Assembly (NCBI RefSeq): GCF_001541095.1 | Contig: NZ_LMXH01000002.1 | Span: 696,671 to 760,670, forward strand | Source: Paenibacillus sp. FJAT-26967 | GTDB taxonomy: Bacteria; Bacillota; Bacilli; Paenibacillales; NBRC-103111 | Reading direction: 5' to 3' | DNA: 64,000 nucleotides | In this document: positions 22,469 through 31,633 of the stretch, one piece after another | Position numbering within the stretch: the first letter of the stretch is position 1 | How the letters are laid out: each line of letters begins with the position of its first letter | Position numbers and translations under genes: made by a program | The notes under the pieces: generated by a model | Database searches by the model: none | Told to the model about the DNA's origin: nothing | Seen by the model: only the letters and a program-made list of their open reading frames with translations

Positions 22469-22676
22469 AACGAACTTCGCGATAAAAAAAGAAGATTTGC
22501 CACTTGTTCTTAGTGGGGAAATGATTATAAAACTTTTAAATATGGGTCGTAGATCGGGATATGAGTTTTTGCAAAATCCACCATTTGTAGTACAGCGCAT
22601 GGGCAAGAGGGGGATTATAAAGGCTTCAAGGGACGCTGTATTTGATTGGCTTGAAGGCAAAGAAAGCAGGGGTTAA
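22455..22676 (+). CDS. Small HTH (excisionase-like) DNA-binding protein
   Basis: The start chosen is TTG 22455, nine bases after AAGGAG. The 73-residue product (LVLSGEMIIKLLNMGRRSGYEFLQNPPFVVQRMGKRGIIKASRDAV..., broken here only in description) is a MerR/excisionase-like winged helix of the HTH_17 type. It overlaps the ArpU-like gene by 14 bases and is the last phage gene. Confidence 0.68.
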   Translation: MEEVKTNFAIKKEDLPLVLSGEMIIKLLNMGRRSGYEFLQNPPFVVQRMGKRGIIKASRDAVFDWLEGKESRG

Positions 22677-22692
22677 AACCCTTGCTTTTTTT
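22665..22692 (+). terminator. Intrinsic terminator at prophage end
   Basis: AGCAGGGGTT pairs with AACCCTTGCT, overlapping the last stop codon, followed by seven T. Confidence 0.85.
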
Positions 22693-22734
22693 ATTTCTTA
22701 ATGTTAACATTCCAATTACAGTTAAGTGTTCCTT

Positions 22735-22763
22735 GGTAGGTTTTTCGGTAGGTTTTTGGTAGG
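22735..22763. repeat. Short direct repeats at the prophage-chromosome junction
   Basis: GGTAGGTTTTT occurs at 22735 and 22747, then GGTAGG at 22758. These lie between the last phage terminator and the FMN riboswitch and are candidate attachment-site or int-end remnants. No matching second end is in the window, so this is not proven. Confidence 0.35.
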
Positions 22764-22900
22764 AAACTTAAGGATATCAAATGGATAGGTTGAGACACCA
22801 TAGGAAATATGGAATTCTCATATACCCAGTGTTATCAAGGGTTTTGGTAACTAAAAGCAAACTAAAAGACACCAAAGAAACTTACAAAAATCGAATATGA

Positions 22901-23047
22901 ACCTTCGGGGTTGGGTGAAATTCCCTACCGGCGGTGAGGATGCTCATGTGTACATGGATGTCTAAGCCCGCGACTCCCGGCTTGTATAGGCCGGGACTGA
23001 TCTGGTGAAATTCCAGGGCCGACGGTAAAGTCCGGATGGGAGAAGGT
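22901..23047 (+). promoter_or_regulatory. FMN riboswitch (RFN element)
   Basis: The conserved core is present in order: ACCTTCGGGG at the 5' end, GGTGAAATTCCCTACCGGCGG, a variable arm, AAGCCCGCGA, GGTGAAATTCCAG, GCCGACGGT, AGTCCGGATG, and closing AGAAGGT. It senses FMN and controls the gene downstream. The two hairpins that follow fit anti-terminator and terminator. Confidence 0.95.
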
Positions 23048-23056
23048 GAAGAGCAG

Positions 23057-23128
23057 CTTGTTAAAATCTAATTTTAACAAGTCTGTTTGGTAATGCCCCT
23101 GTTGATTAAATATGACGGGGGCATTACC
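23057..23128 (+). terminator. Riboswitch expression platform hairpins
   Basis: CTTGTTAAAAT/ATTTTAACAAG (23057-23081) forms an 11-base stem. GGTAATGCCCC/GGGGCATTACC (23089-23128) then forms a strong terminator followed by TCTTTTC. FMN binding would favour termination before the permease gene. Confidence 0.8.
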
Positions 23129-23174
23129 TCTTTTCAGAAGGTTCAATTCAAGACACCCTTAGGAGGTTTTTGAA

Positions 23175-24167
23175 TTGGAAGATGCGTTAAGATTGAGGAA
23201 TGAGGAACTAAACGGCAAGTCGTCAGGCAAGGTGAAAGGAATTTGGTATGTGGCTCTGGGAGCCACGCTATGGGGTCTGGATCCGCTATTCCGGATTCTG
23301 CTATTACAAAGCTTCACTTCAGCCCAGATTGTATTTATCGAGCATCTGCTTCTCATGCTTTATGCCCTGCCGGTGCTAATCAAATACCGTCATGCTTTGA
23401 CCGGTAAAATTACTATGGGAGTGGTCGGAGCCCTGTTGTTCGTTTCATGGGGAGGTTCGGCCGTCGCGACCATCTTATTCACATCGGCGTTTGCACACGG
23501 AAGTGCGAATGCTGTCCTGCTTTTACAGAAGCTCCAGCCTTTATTTGCTATTATTCTCGCTCGTTTTCTGCTAAAAGAAGCACTGCCATCACGCTTTTTC
23601 GGATTTATCTTATTTGCTCTTGCGGGTACTTATCTGCTTACCTTCGGATTTGCTCTGCCCTCGCTCAGTTTGCAGGATTTAAGCGTGCTGGGAAGTCTGC
23701 TATCCATCCTCGCGGCTGCCTTGTGGGGAGGTTCGACCGTAATGGGGAAATACTTGCTTCAGAAAGATTTGGATTTCCCTATCGTCACTTCACTGAGGTT
23801 TTTACTGGCCGTCCCTTTGCTGTTCGTTATTCTGATAGCAAGCGGAGACGCTTGGACAGGGAATAGGACTGCGGGAGAATGGACATTAATTATAGTCAAC
23901 TTGCTTTTCCAAGCTTTTCTGCCGGGATTAGTAAGCATGCTGCTTTATTATAAAGGGTTATCCTCAACCAAGGCCTTCTTTGCCGCTATTGCAGAACTTG
24001 CCTTTCCGGCGATTGGGGTGCTGATTAACTGGCTAGTTTTTGATAAGCCCCTCACATTCGGTCAACTGATTGGCTTCGTACTCATCTGGTCTACTCTTTG
24101 GTTCATGAACCGCAGCCAGCAAGACGAGTCCACAAAAACGGCCAATTCATTAAAAACTGCCCACTGA
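23175..24167 (+). CDS. EamA/DMT-family permease, probable flavin transporter
   Basis: The 330-residue protein has ten hydrophobic helices in two EamA halves (about 18-150 and 165-310), with typical GATLWGLDPLFRILL and AALWGGSTVMGKYLL starts of each half. TTG 23175 is eight bases after AGGAGG. The FMN riboswitch directly upstream indicates flavin-related transport. DMT-type riboflavin importers (RibN) are known in other bacteria, so riboflavin uptake is the best inference, with no direct proof of substrate. Confidence 0.85.
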   Translation: MEDALRLRNEELNGKSSGKVKGIWYVALGATLWGLDPLFRILLLQSFTSAQIVFIEHLLLMLYALPVLIKYRHALTGKITMGVVGALLFVSWGGSAVATILFTSAFAHGSANAVLLLQKLQPLFAIILARFLLKEALPSRFFGFILFALAGTYLLTFGFALPSLSLQDLSVLGSLLSILAAALWGGSTVMGKYLLQKDLDFPIVTSLRFLLAVPLLFVILIASGDAWTGNRTAGEWTLIIVNLLFQAFLPGLVSMLLYYKGLSSTKAFFAAIAELAFPAIGVLINWLVFDKPLTFGQLIGFVLIWSTLWFMNRSQQDESTKTANSLKTAH

Positions 24168-24195
24168 CCCAGAACATCTATTTATAAGATCCATA

Positions 24196-24221
24196 AGAGG
24201 CTGCTGAGCAGTCTCTTTTTT
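24196..24221 (+). terminator. Intrinsic terminator after permease
   Basis: AGAGGCTG pairs with CAGTCTCT around CTGAG and is followed by six T. Confidence 0.85.
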
Positions 24222-24290
24222 GTTATAAAATGATTGATACTATTTGGAAAAAATGTAAAAATAAAAGTGGTGCCAGAAGGGGGAGATAAA

Positions 24291-24737
24291 ATGGATTTGC
24301 CGGCCGGTTCTCTAAAAAGAATCGTAGCTGCTTTACTTGATGCCACGATACTGGCAATTAGCGCTTCCTTAGTACAGGGATTAACAGGATTTGACCTTCA
24401 CAACGCTTTAAACGGGTATCCCGCCTATATAGTTATGGGATTGTATCAATTCTTATTTCCGCTTTTCTGGGAGGGGTATACTCCGGGTAAGAGAATGATG
24501 GGGATCCAAATTGTTGCAATGGACGGGTCACGCGTAAATGTAAAAACGATGTTCATTCGAGCGGTTATTTTCCAGGCGATTCTATACTCATTCACTTATG
24601 GAATATTTACGATTATAGGTCTGGCGATGATTTTGATTAGAAGCGACCGGAGAACTCTTCATGATCTGGCTGCGGGTACATATGTCCGGATACCCGATTC
24701 GAACTTGACTTTCAGCGATATCCCGCACCAAAGCTAA
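24291..24737 (+). CDS. RDD-family membrane protein
   Basis: ATG 24291 follows GGGGGAGATAAA. The 148-residue protein has the RDD pattern: AGSLKRIVAALLDATILA at the N terminus, GYTPGKRMMGIQIVAMDG in the middle, and RSDRRTLHDLAAGTYV at the end, with three or four membrane helices. Family members may act in ion exchange or membrane stress. The exact role is unknown. Confidence 0.82.
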   Translation: MDLPAGSLKRIVAALLDATILAISASLVQGLTGFDLHNALNGYPAYIVMGLYQFLFPLFWEGYTPGKRMMGIQIVAMDGSRVNVKTMFIRAVIFQAILYSFTYGIFTIIGLAMILIRSDRRTLHDLAAGTYVRIPDSNLTFSDIPHQS

Positions 24738-24750
24738 TTAAACGAGCATA

Positions 24751-24788
24751 CAAAAAGCGGTTCTTGCACAGCAAGAACCGTTTTTTTG
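24751..24788. terminator. Bidirectional terminator
   Basis: AAAAAGCGGTTCTTGC pairs with GCAAGAACCGTTTTTTT around a three-base loop. It separates the RDD gene from the convergent sensor kinase. Confidence 0.92.
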
Positions 24789-24821
24789 TATGCAGCAACC
24801 CCGTGTTGCATTTCAATTTCA

Positions 24822-26570
24822 CTATGAATCGATGGGGAGTATAACCGTAAATTGAATTTTATTTATTTCAGGGACCTGGACGCTGATACTGCCTTTATAA
24901 CGCTGAACGAGCTGGCTGACAATAGCCAGTCCAAGCCCTTTATGATTGCCGGATGTTTTGGTGGAATAACCACTTTTAAACATGGCATTAAGGGTGTCCT
25001 CCGAGATAGGTTCCGCGGTTGTGTTGGAAATATGAAAAATGAGATGATTTTCTTTTAGCTGACAAGCCAAGTGGACCTCGCGTTTCTCGACATCAAGATG
25101 ACTCACTTCATCAAAGGCATTGTCGATCAGATTGCCGAGAATTTTTACAATATCGACGGATTTCAAGCCCGAAATACTTTCCAGATCGCCTCCGAGATGA
25201 TCCAGATCGTACGTGAAATGGATTTTACGCATAAAAGATTGAGTGAGCTTCGAACTGATTAACGATGCCAAAGCGGGATGCCCGACATGGACCATTTCGT
25301 TAACTAATCGGGTTTCTTCAACAAGCTCATGAATATATTTCTTGGTTTCATCGAATTTTTTCAATTGCACCATGCAGCTGATCGTCGTGAGATGATTGGC
25401 GAAATCATGATTTTGTCCTTTGATGGCTACCATCAGATTGTTCATTTCGTTCGTATAGTTGTCTTGAATCGTTTGTGCTATGGAATCTTTGGAACGATTG
25501 ATGGCTTTATATAGAGACACAATAAGCAGAAAACTTGCAAGCGAAACGAGTAGAATGATCAGGAAAAAATTAAAGAGTTGTTTATTCAGCGACTCATGGA
25601 TATGTTCCATATCAGTAACTAACCCAATGACATACGGGAATTGAACCTTCTCGCTTTTAACGGGATAGAACATTTTGAGTACATTCCGGTCGTCAATCTT
25701 GGTTGTGTAAGAAACGGGCTTGTTAGAGGATACCGCTTTTTCGATAAAAGCTATATCCTCTGGCGATTTCTTCGTGTATTGCCCGAATAGTATTTTCCGT
25801 TCCGAATATCTGAGATTACGCGATTGATTCGTATACGTGTAGAAACTGGGATCATCGTCAGGTTTAGAGAAAGTACGGGGATTAAATCCAGTAATCTCAA
25901 GCAAACGGCTGTTGTTTTTGAGCGTTTCTTCCACAATTAATTCTGTTCCGCCGCTGGAATCCAGTTCCTGCAAGGCGCTGCTATTGATCATAGGATTGAT
26001 AATATAATTGGTGGTGCCATCATAATAGTAGGCGAATTTGTTCTTGGGAGAATCGGGATTGGATGCGGAACCGGACAATTTACCTGTCCAGAAATTTTGG
26101 GAAGCCGTCCCTTCCGGCACGGTAACCAGCTCCCCGTTCAGCAGCTGGCTGAGTGCGGTGTGGTAATTACCCCATTCCCTGGTGTTCATGTTGAGTTCTT
26201 TGGGTTCAGACGAACGGACGCTGATGATATCGTTTCCTTGCCTCGCAAACAAAGTGATATTGCTTACATGATACAGACGGCTTAATTGGAGAAGCTTCTC
26301 ATTAGTAATCTCTTCATACCGGGCGGGAAGTGAATTTCTAGCAGCGATCGCGACTTTTTTTAAGGAGTCGGACATTAAGCGGTCTGTCGTTTCATAAGAA
26401 TATTCGACATGATCTATACTTAATTGGATTTGCTGCGAAACTGTGAAAAGCTCTGATTCCATATTAGTAACCAAGGAATTTTTGGTGGAATAAAAAAATA
26501 CAGTATTATTGATAACAAGAACAGCCAATACCACGGTTAAAAAAACGATCGACAGATTTTTAATAGACAT
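24822..26570 (-). CDS. Membrane sensor histidine kinase (GHKL/Spo0B-like type)
   Basis: The start chosen is ATG 26570, with GAGGGG nine bases before it. The 582-residue protein has a first membrane helix (about 5-25), a large extracytoplasmic sensor of about 310 residues, and a second helix (about 333-355). A phospho-acceptor helix GQNHDFANHLTTISCMVQ carries His388, and the ATPase domain has NLIDNAFDEV (Asn484) and GLGLAIV. The HDFxNHL form is that of citrate/malate and peptide sensors. No response regulator is adjacent, so the partner is unknown. Confidence 0.88.
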   Translation of the reverse strand: MSIKNLSIVFLTVVLAVLVINNTVFFYSTKNSLVTNMESELFTVSQQIQLSIDHVEYSYETTDRLMSDSLKKVAIAARNSLPARYEEITNEKLLQLSRLYHVSNITLFARQGNDIISVRSSEPKELNMNTREWGNYHTALSQLLNGELVTVPEGTASQNFWTGKLSGSASNPDSPKNKFAYYYDGTTNYIINPMINSSALQELDSSGGTELIVEETLKNNSRLLEITGFNPRTFSKPDDDPSFYTYTNQSRNLRYSERKILFGQYTKKSPEDIAFIEKAVSSNKPVSYTTKIDDRNVLKMFYPVKSEKVQFPYVIGLVTDMEHIHESLNKQLFNFFLIILLVSLASFLLIVSLYKAINRSKDSIAQTIQDNYTNEMNNLMVAIKGQNHDFANHLTTISCMVQLKKFDETKKYIHELVEETRLVNEMVHVGHPALASLISSKLTQSFMRKIHFTYDLDHLGGDLESISGLKSVDIVKILGNLIDNAFDEVSHLDVEKREVHLACQLKENHLIFHISNTTAEPISEDTLNAMFKSGYSTKTSGNHKGLGLAIVSQLVQRYKGSISVQVPEINKIQFTVILPIDS

Positions 26571-26831
26571 GTTCAGGTTCCCCTCAAACGAGTATTTCCT
26601 ACACAATTCTATGATATTCGACGAAATTCTACAATACTCAATATGAGTTTTAGTCATGTAATAATAAGTAATAACCGATTTCAGAAGGATAAAAATGGGT
26701 GTGGAGTTAAACTTAATCTGTTTAAAGACCCCGCTGGTATTATTTTACTTTCGCTAAAAATAAGTATATCAGAAATTAGGTATGAACATCGTAAGACTTC
26801 TGTTTCCGGTATCGATCAAATGAAGAATAAA

Positions 26832-26858
26832 AAAAGTGACAAGAATTCTGTCACTTTT
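26832..26858 (-). terminator. Terminator of hybrid kinase gene
   Basis: AAAAGTGACA pairs with TGTCACTTTT, followed on the minus strand by a T-run. The rest of 26571-26874 is A/T-rich and presumably holds the promoter of the sensor kinase; no further feature is resolved. Confidence 0.87.
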
Positions 26859-26874
26859 CCCAATTGAGTGTAAT

Positions 26875-29613
26875 TTACTTTTTTGCTGTATAAGGTGACC
26901 ATTGTTTAAGTACCCGCTCCACATGAGGAGCATATACAGGCTTACTGATAAAGTCTTGCATGCCGGCTCTGAGACACATTTCTTTATCCTCTTCTTGCGC
27001 AAATGCCGTGACGGCGATAATGGAAGGTCCTTGCTTGTCTGAATGAGAGTAAAGCTGGCTGATTATCGCCGTGGCTTCTAGTCCGTCCATTTCTGGCATT
27101 TGAAGGTCCATAAAAATAATATCGTAAACTTTCTTTTTCACGGCGCGCACGGCCTCAGCACCATTCTCGACACTATCAGCCTCATAGCCGAGCTTCCTGA
27201 GCAGAGTATGGAGGAGAAGGCGGTTTACAGCATGATCATCCGCTACCAGAATCCTAAGAGGGCCGTATTGCTGGTGCTGTGAAGGCAAACTTGATCTAAC
27301 ACTCAATGACTTATCTTCAAGCTCCAAGTTATTCAGTTCCGATGACGAGTATAGGGAGAAGGGAAGCGCAAAGCGAAAGGTTGAACCTATATTTTCTACG
27401 CTCTCGACACCAATGGCCCCGCCCATTAATTCCACCAGCTTTTTGCAGATTGCAAGTCCTAAGCCAGTTCCTCCATATTTACGGTTAATGGTAGGATGAA
27501 GCTGTGAGAAGGACTGGAAAAGCTGGCTTTGCTTATCCTCAGCTATACCGATTCCCGTATCCTGAACTAAGAATTCGATAACAATCTCATTTCTATTCGT
27601 TTCCGCGGTCAAGTTGACGATTACGGTTATTTGTCCTTGTTCTGTAAACTTAATCGCATTACCGACTAAATTGACTAGCACTTGGCGCAGGATACCGGGG
27701 TCCCCTACGATCATATCAGGAATCCGCTCGTCGATCCTACAAGCGATCGGGATGCCGCGTTCAATGGCCCGGGGTGTGAAAAGTTCCAGTACACTATCCA
27801 AAACGTGACGGATCTGGAACGCTTCATAGTTTATTTCCATTTTACCCGCTTCTATTTTACTGAAATCGAGAATTTCATTAAGAATTTTGATCAGGGCATA
27901 ACTGCTTTGGAGAACGATATCGAGATAACTTTGTTGTTCTTCGGAGAGCTCTGTCTCCGCAAGCAGATCGGCCATGCCGACAATTCCGTTCATGGGTGTC
28001 CGGATTTCATGGCTCATGATGGCCAGAAACTCGGATTTGGCTTTGTCGGCTTTTTCCGCGGACTCCTTGGCACGAATAATTTCTTTTTCCCCTGTAATAT
28101 CACGGAAGACGACAACGGCTCCTTTGTGTATGCCTTTATCAACGATAGTTGTCACTGTATATTCCGCTAAGAAGCTGGAGCCGTCCTTTCGCCAGAACAC
28201 CGCTTCTTTACTATGATAGGAGTGGCCATCCCGGATCGCCCGGAAGATTGCATTCTCTTCTGTAGGCAGCTGAGAATCACATGGGAAAGTCTGCTGCAAC
28301 ATGCCGAGATAGGACTGGCCTATCAACTCTTCAGCTTCAAATCCAAGCATAGCGGCTCCGGCCGGATTAATGAACATGGCATTACCCTCTGCATCAAGTC
28401 CGAAGATACCTTCCGATACGGCATTAAGAATGAGGGTATATTCTTGACTGAGCTTTTCGATTTCTTCTATATACTTCTGCCGTTCGGTTATATCACTTGT
28501 AATCCCATAAACTCCGACAATCTCGTTGTCCACGATAATAGGAATATTGGTTGAATTGATTTCCACAAGATGGCCTTCTTTATGGATGATGGTCAAATCA
28601 TAGCTCTGTGGATATCCTTCCTTGGCAAGTCCGAAATGGTACAGCGTCTTTGGAAGATCCTTGGGATGAACGAGAGGTCCCCAATACATACCGATTAATT
28701 CATCCAAAGTGAAGCCGGTCAGCTTGTGAAGATTCGGATTGGCCGTTAAATAATCTCCATCGAGATTCATCGAATAAACAGCCGCGGGATTGTGATCAAA
28801 TAGGGACTTATACCGCTGTTCGCTTTCTTTTAAAAGCTTCTCGGCATGTCGTTGTTCGGTAATATCCCGCGAAATAGAGATAATTTCTTCGATTTGTCCA
28901 TTCTGGTTATACATGTAGCGGTTCGTTGATTCGAGCCAGATGTACTCACCGTCTTTACGGCGGATGCGGAAAGTGATTGCTTCGCTTTGTGTATCCGCCC
29001 TGCCGGACCAGTATCGTTCCACGCTTTTATAATCATCGGGATGAACCAAGGCAAGCTTGTTTAAGCCGATCATTTCGCCTGGTTCGTAACCTAGAATGGA
29101 CCGGCAGCAGGGTGAGGAGTACGCGATGGTCGTTTGCGAATCCGGTTTGTGCGTACATATCCAGTCTAGCGAAGCTTCTAAGAGAGTCATGTACTTGCGT
29201 TCGCTGTCTCGGAGTCTTTCCTCTTCCTTGCGCTGGGCGGTGACGTCAAGAGCCTGCACGAGCAACAGGGTAGAAGCTTGACCGGTGTGCCCGGCCAATA
29301 ACGATACGTGCAGAGATAACTGGACGACGGCTCCATTTTTGTGTATATATCTGTTCTCCAGATGATAAGGAGAAACATCCGGCTGAGCTAACGCAGCAGC
29401 AGTCAGCGGATGAGTTGCAATCGGGTAATCTTCCCGATGGACGAGGTTCTGATCCGCCATCCCGGTTAATTCATCTTGAGAGTAACCAAGCGTTTTACAG
29501 AAAAATGGATTACACTTAAGCCAGCAGGCTTCGTCAAGACTGTAAACACCAATGCCGAAAGGGGCACTTTCGTACGCTTGAATGAATAAATTGTCGGAAA
29601 TGTCATATTTCAT
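26875..29613 (-). CDS. Soluble multi-PAS hybrid histidine kinase
   Basis: The 912-residue protein contains four PAS domains (about 6-128, 138-255, 265-378, 388-510). HisKA follows with [10 protein letters not shown] (His535), then the ATPase domain (GNAIKF, Asn652; [15 protein letters not shown]) and a C-terminal receiver domain ([10 protein letters not shown]...[11 protein letters not shown], Asp836). There are no membrane segments, so it senses cytoplasmic signals such as redox, oxygen or small ligands through PAS. Phosphate would pass from His535 to its own Asp836. No output gene adjoins it. Confidence 0.93.
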   Translation of the reverse strand: MKYDISDNLFIQAYESAPFGIGVYSLDEACWLKCNPFFCKTLGYSQDELTGMADQNLVHREDYPIATHPLTAAALAQPDVSPYHLENRYIHKNGAVVQLSLHVSLLAGHTGQASTLLLVQALDVTAQRKEEERLRDSERKYMTLLEASLDWICTHKPDSQTTIAYSSPCCRSILGYEPGEMIGLNKLALVHPDDYKSVERYWSGRADTQSEAITFRIRRKDGEYIWLESTNRYMYNQNGQIEEIISISRDITEQRHAEKLLKESEQRYKSLFDHNPAAVYSMNLDGDYLTANPNLHKLTGFTLDELIGMYWGPLVHPKDLPKTLYHFGLAKEGYPQSYDLTIIHKEGHLVEINSTNIPIIVDNEIVGVYGITSDITERQKYIEEIEKLSQEYTLILNAVSEGIFGLDAEGNAMFINPAGAAMLGFEAEELIGQSYLGMLQQTFPCDSQLPTEENAIFRAIRDGHSYHSKEAVFWRKDGSSFLAEYTVTTIVDKGIHKGAVVVFRDITGEKEIIRAKESAEKADKAKSEFLAIMSHEIRTPMNGIVGMADLLAETELSEEQQSYLDIVLQSSYALIKILNEILDFSKIEAGKMEINYEAFQIRHVLDSVLELFTPRAIERGIPIACRIDERIPDMIVGDPGILRQVLVNLVGNAIKFTEQGQITVIVNLTAETNRNEIVIEFLVQDTGIGIAEDKQSQLFQSFSQLHPTINRKYGGTGLGLAICKKLVELMGGAIGVESVENIGSTFRFALPFSLYSSSELNNLELEDKSLSVRSSLPSQHQQYGPLRILVADDHAVNRLLLHTLLRKLGYEADSVENGAEAVRAVKKKVYDIIFMDLQMPEMDGLEATAIISQLYSHSDKQGPSIIAVTAFAQEEDKEMCLRAGMQDFISKPVYAPHVERVLKQWSPYTAKK

Positions 29614-29721
29614 AGTATGGAAAGCCTCCTAGGCTAGCTTCTGAACCTTATCATGGTACGCTCAGTATACCTTAATTTCCTGTTCTTTTAATACCTTCCT
29701 CATAGGATATTAGGTATAAAA

Positions 29722-29756
29722 AAAGTGATGAAGCCCAATTAGGGTTTCATCACTTT
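29722..29756 (-). terminator. Terminator of clpP
   Basis: AAAGTGATGAAGCCC pairs with GGGTTTCATCACTTT (one G-U), and a T-rich run follows on the minus strand. Confidence 0.87.
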
Positions 29757-29840
29757 ATTTACCCAGTATCTATCTCCATAATCAGAGTAGAAAAAGGTTA
29801 ATCAAGCAAATTTAAGTTATGTTGATTGTATTTACTTTAA

Positions 29841-30425
29841 TCATATGGAAGTCAAGATTTTGTCTATGATTCCATATTCCAAAGCTTCTTCCGCTGACAA
29901 GAAATAATCGCGGTCCATGTCATTCTGCACTTTCTCTTCGGATTGTCCGGTCCGTTCGGACGTAATCTTGACGAGGCGGTCACGGATACGAAGAATGCGG
30001 TTAGCCGATATGGCAATATCGCTTGCCTGCCCCTGCGCACCTCCATGCGGCTGGTGAATCATAATTTCACTGTTCGGCAGTGCGAATCGTTTGCCATGAG
30101 TCCCGGCCAGCAGTAGAATAGCGGCGAAGGAGGCCGCGAATCCCGTGCAAATGGTGTGTACGGGCGGCTTCAGAAACTGAATCGTATCATAGATGGCAAA
30201 ACCGGCTGATGTAGAGCCGCCGGGACTGTTGATATACAAATTTATCTCCTTCTCAGGATCTTCTGCAGCGAGGAACAGAAGCTGGGCAATGATATTGTTA
30301 GCTGCGTGGTCATTAATTTCCGAACCGAGAAAAACGATCCGGTCCTTGAGCAGACGCGAATAAATATCATACGATCTTTCTCCTCTTCCGGTCTGCTCTA
30401 CTACATAAGGGATGGGAATACTCAT
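29841..30425 (-). CDS. clpP: ATP-dependent Clp protease proteolytic subunit
   Basis: The 194-residue protein keeps the family layout: [21 protein letters not shown] start, INSPGGS oxyanion loop, [14 protein letters not shown] with the catalytic Ser, [16 protein letters not shown] with the His, and [18 protein letters not shown] with the Asp. The Ser motif has Phe where Met is usual (AASF), which suggests a paralogue rather than the main housekeeping ClpP. GGAG precedes the ATG. No CtsR box was found in the 245-base upstream region. Confidence 0.95.
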   Translation of the reverse strand: MSIPIPYVVEQTGRGERSYDIYSRLLKDRIVFLGSEINDHAANNIIAQLLFLAAEDPEKEINLYINSPGGSTSAGFAIYDTIQFLKPPVHTICTGFAASFAAILLLAGTHGKRFALPNSEIMIHQPHGGAQGQASDIAISANRILRIRDRLVKITSERTGQSEEKVQNDMDRDYFLSAEEALEYGIIDKILTSI

Positions 30426-30670
30426 TTAATCTCCTCCGATTTCGTTGTGTGTACCCGGGTTCGTCTGGTAAACGAATAAGAAACTCTGGAAGATACGCGG
30501 GACGAGGCGGAGAAAGGAATATTTATTTCCGGCATCTGCGTATCTTTTTGACTTCTTCATTCGTTAGTTATGTAGAGACTTTTTATGGGTCTTTTGTTAA
30601 AAGGGAAGGTTCTGTCTGAATGAAATTACATGCGTATATATAGAGGGATTCAGTAAAAGGAGGGTTCTTA

Positions 30671-31411
30671 GTGTTCTCAACTAAATGGAATGAAGACGGG
30701 TTGACTGGAACCGGCACAAATGGAGGTAAAAGTCTGGAGCAGATGTATGGAGCGTTGACCCGCTATTGCCTTTCAATGACAAGGTCCCACTGGGAAGCAG
30801 AGGATTTGGCGCAGGAAACTTGGCTCAAAGCTATGCAAATCGCAGAGGGACCGGGGTTTTCGAACAAGGAAGCGCTTTTGCTGCGCATCGCTAAGAACAC
30901 CTGGATCGATCAGCTGCGCAGAAAAACGGTACTACAGCGGATCTTAAAGCAGGAAGAAGCCGAGATGACGCTTCCCGATAGTGATTCCCTGGAGATTGAG
31001 ATGGCCATGCAAGCACTCCTGATTCATCTTTCCCCTCTGCAGAGGACCGTGTTCATGCTCCGTGATGTTTTTGCCCTCTCCATTATGGAGACGGCCCGCC
31101 AGCTTCAAACGACGGAAGGGGCAGTCAAAGCGGCATTGCATCGCGCACGGCAATCTCTTGCTTCCGTCAGGGAAGATCTACTTCAGGGGGAACTGGCTCT
31201 TCCGCAAGATGTAGGGTTGAGGGAATACCTGAGAGTATGTGCAGGCGTGTATCTATCCGGCGATGCAGCGGCACTTGTGAAGCTGATGCAGCTCGATCTT
31301 GCCGAGCCTGCTGTCTCGTGGGGATTTATTCAGTCGCAGAGCCGCCGCACAACGATTCAATTGCAGAGCGGGATATCTTCGCCGCGGGATACTTTCAGTT
31401 TGGCGGCCTGA
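30671..31411 (+). CDS. ECF-type RNA polymerase sigma factor
   Basis: The start is GTG 30671, with AAGGAGGG just before. The 246-residue protein has sigma region 2 (GALTRYCLSMTRSHWEAEDLAQETWLKA) and region 4 (LSPLQRTVFMLRDVFALSIMETARQL, then GAVKAALHRARQSL). A C-terminal extension of about 60 residues beyond region 4 recalls sigma factors with a fused regulatory tail. No anti-sigma gene adjoins, so the extension may take that role. Confidence 0.88.
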   Translation: MFSTKWNEDGLTGTGTNGGKSLEQMYGALTRYCLSMTRSHWEAEDLAQETWLKAMQIAEGPGFSNKEALLLRIAKNTWIDQLRRKTVLQRILKQEEAEMTLPDSDSLEIEMAMQALLIHLSPLQRTVFMLRDVFALSIMETARQLQTTEGAVKAALHRARQSLASVREDLLQGELALPQDVGLREYLRVCAGVYLSGDAAALVKLMQLDLAEPAVSWGFIQSQSRRTTIQLQSGISSPRDTFSLAA

Positions 31412-31457
31412 TACAGCTTGTAAGCTGTTGACGACAAAACAAACGGACCTTTAATTA

Positions 31458-31482
31458 AGATCGCCGGCAGGCGGTCTTTTTT
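31458..31482 (+). terminator. Intrinsic terminator after ECF sigma gene
   Basis: AGATCGCC pairs with GGCGGTCT around GGCA, followed by T-run. Confidence 0.85.
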
Positions 31483-31490
31483 CGTATAAC

Positions 31491-31556
31491 ATGACATTTG
31501 TCATACTCCTATACTGACACTTATGACTACAATGCAAGGGATACTTTCTTTATAAT
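31491..31556 (+). promoter_or_regulatory. DesR operators and des promoter
   Basis: A perfect palindrome ATGACATTTGTCAT lies at 31491-31504. A second, looser copy TGACACTTATGAC lies at 31515-31527. A good -10 (TATAAT, 31551) has a poor -35 (TACAAT) 17 bases upstream, so the promoter should need an activator. DesR activates des in B. subtilis from similar TGAC/GTCA sites. Confidence 0.7.
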
Positions 31557-31633
31557 TTGAAATATACTAGACTGTTACATCTGTTCGGTGATATTCCCCG
31601 GACATCAGATCGATCGAGGAGGAAACATTCACG

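Noticed and set aside
1-22700. Phage integrase, transposase or IS element
   Set aside because: No ORF in either strand shows tyrosine or serine recombinase or transposase motifs.
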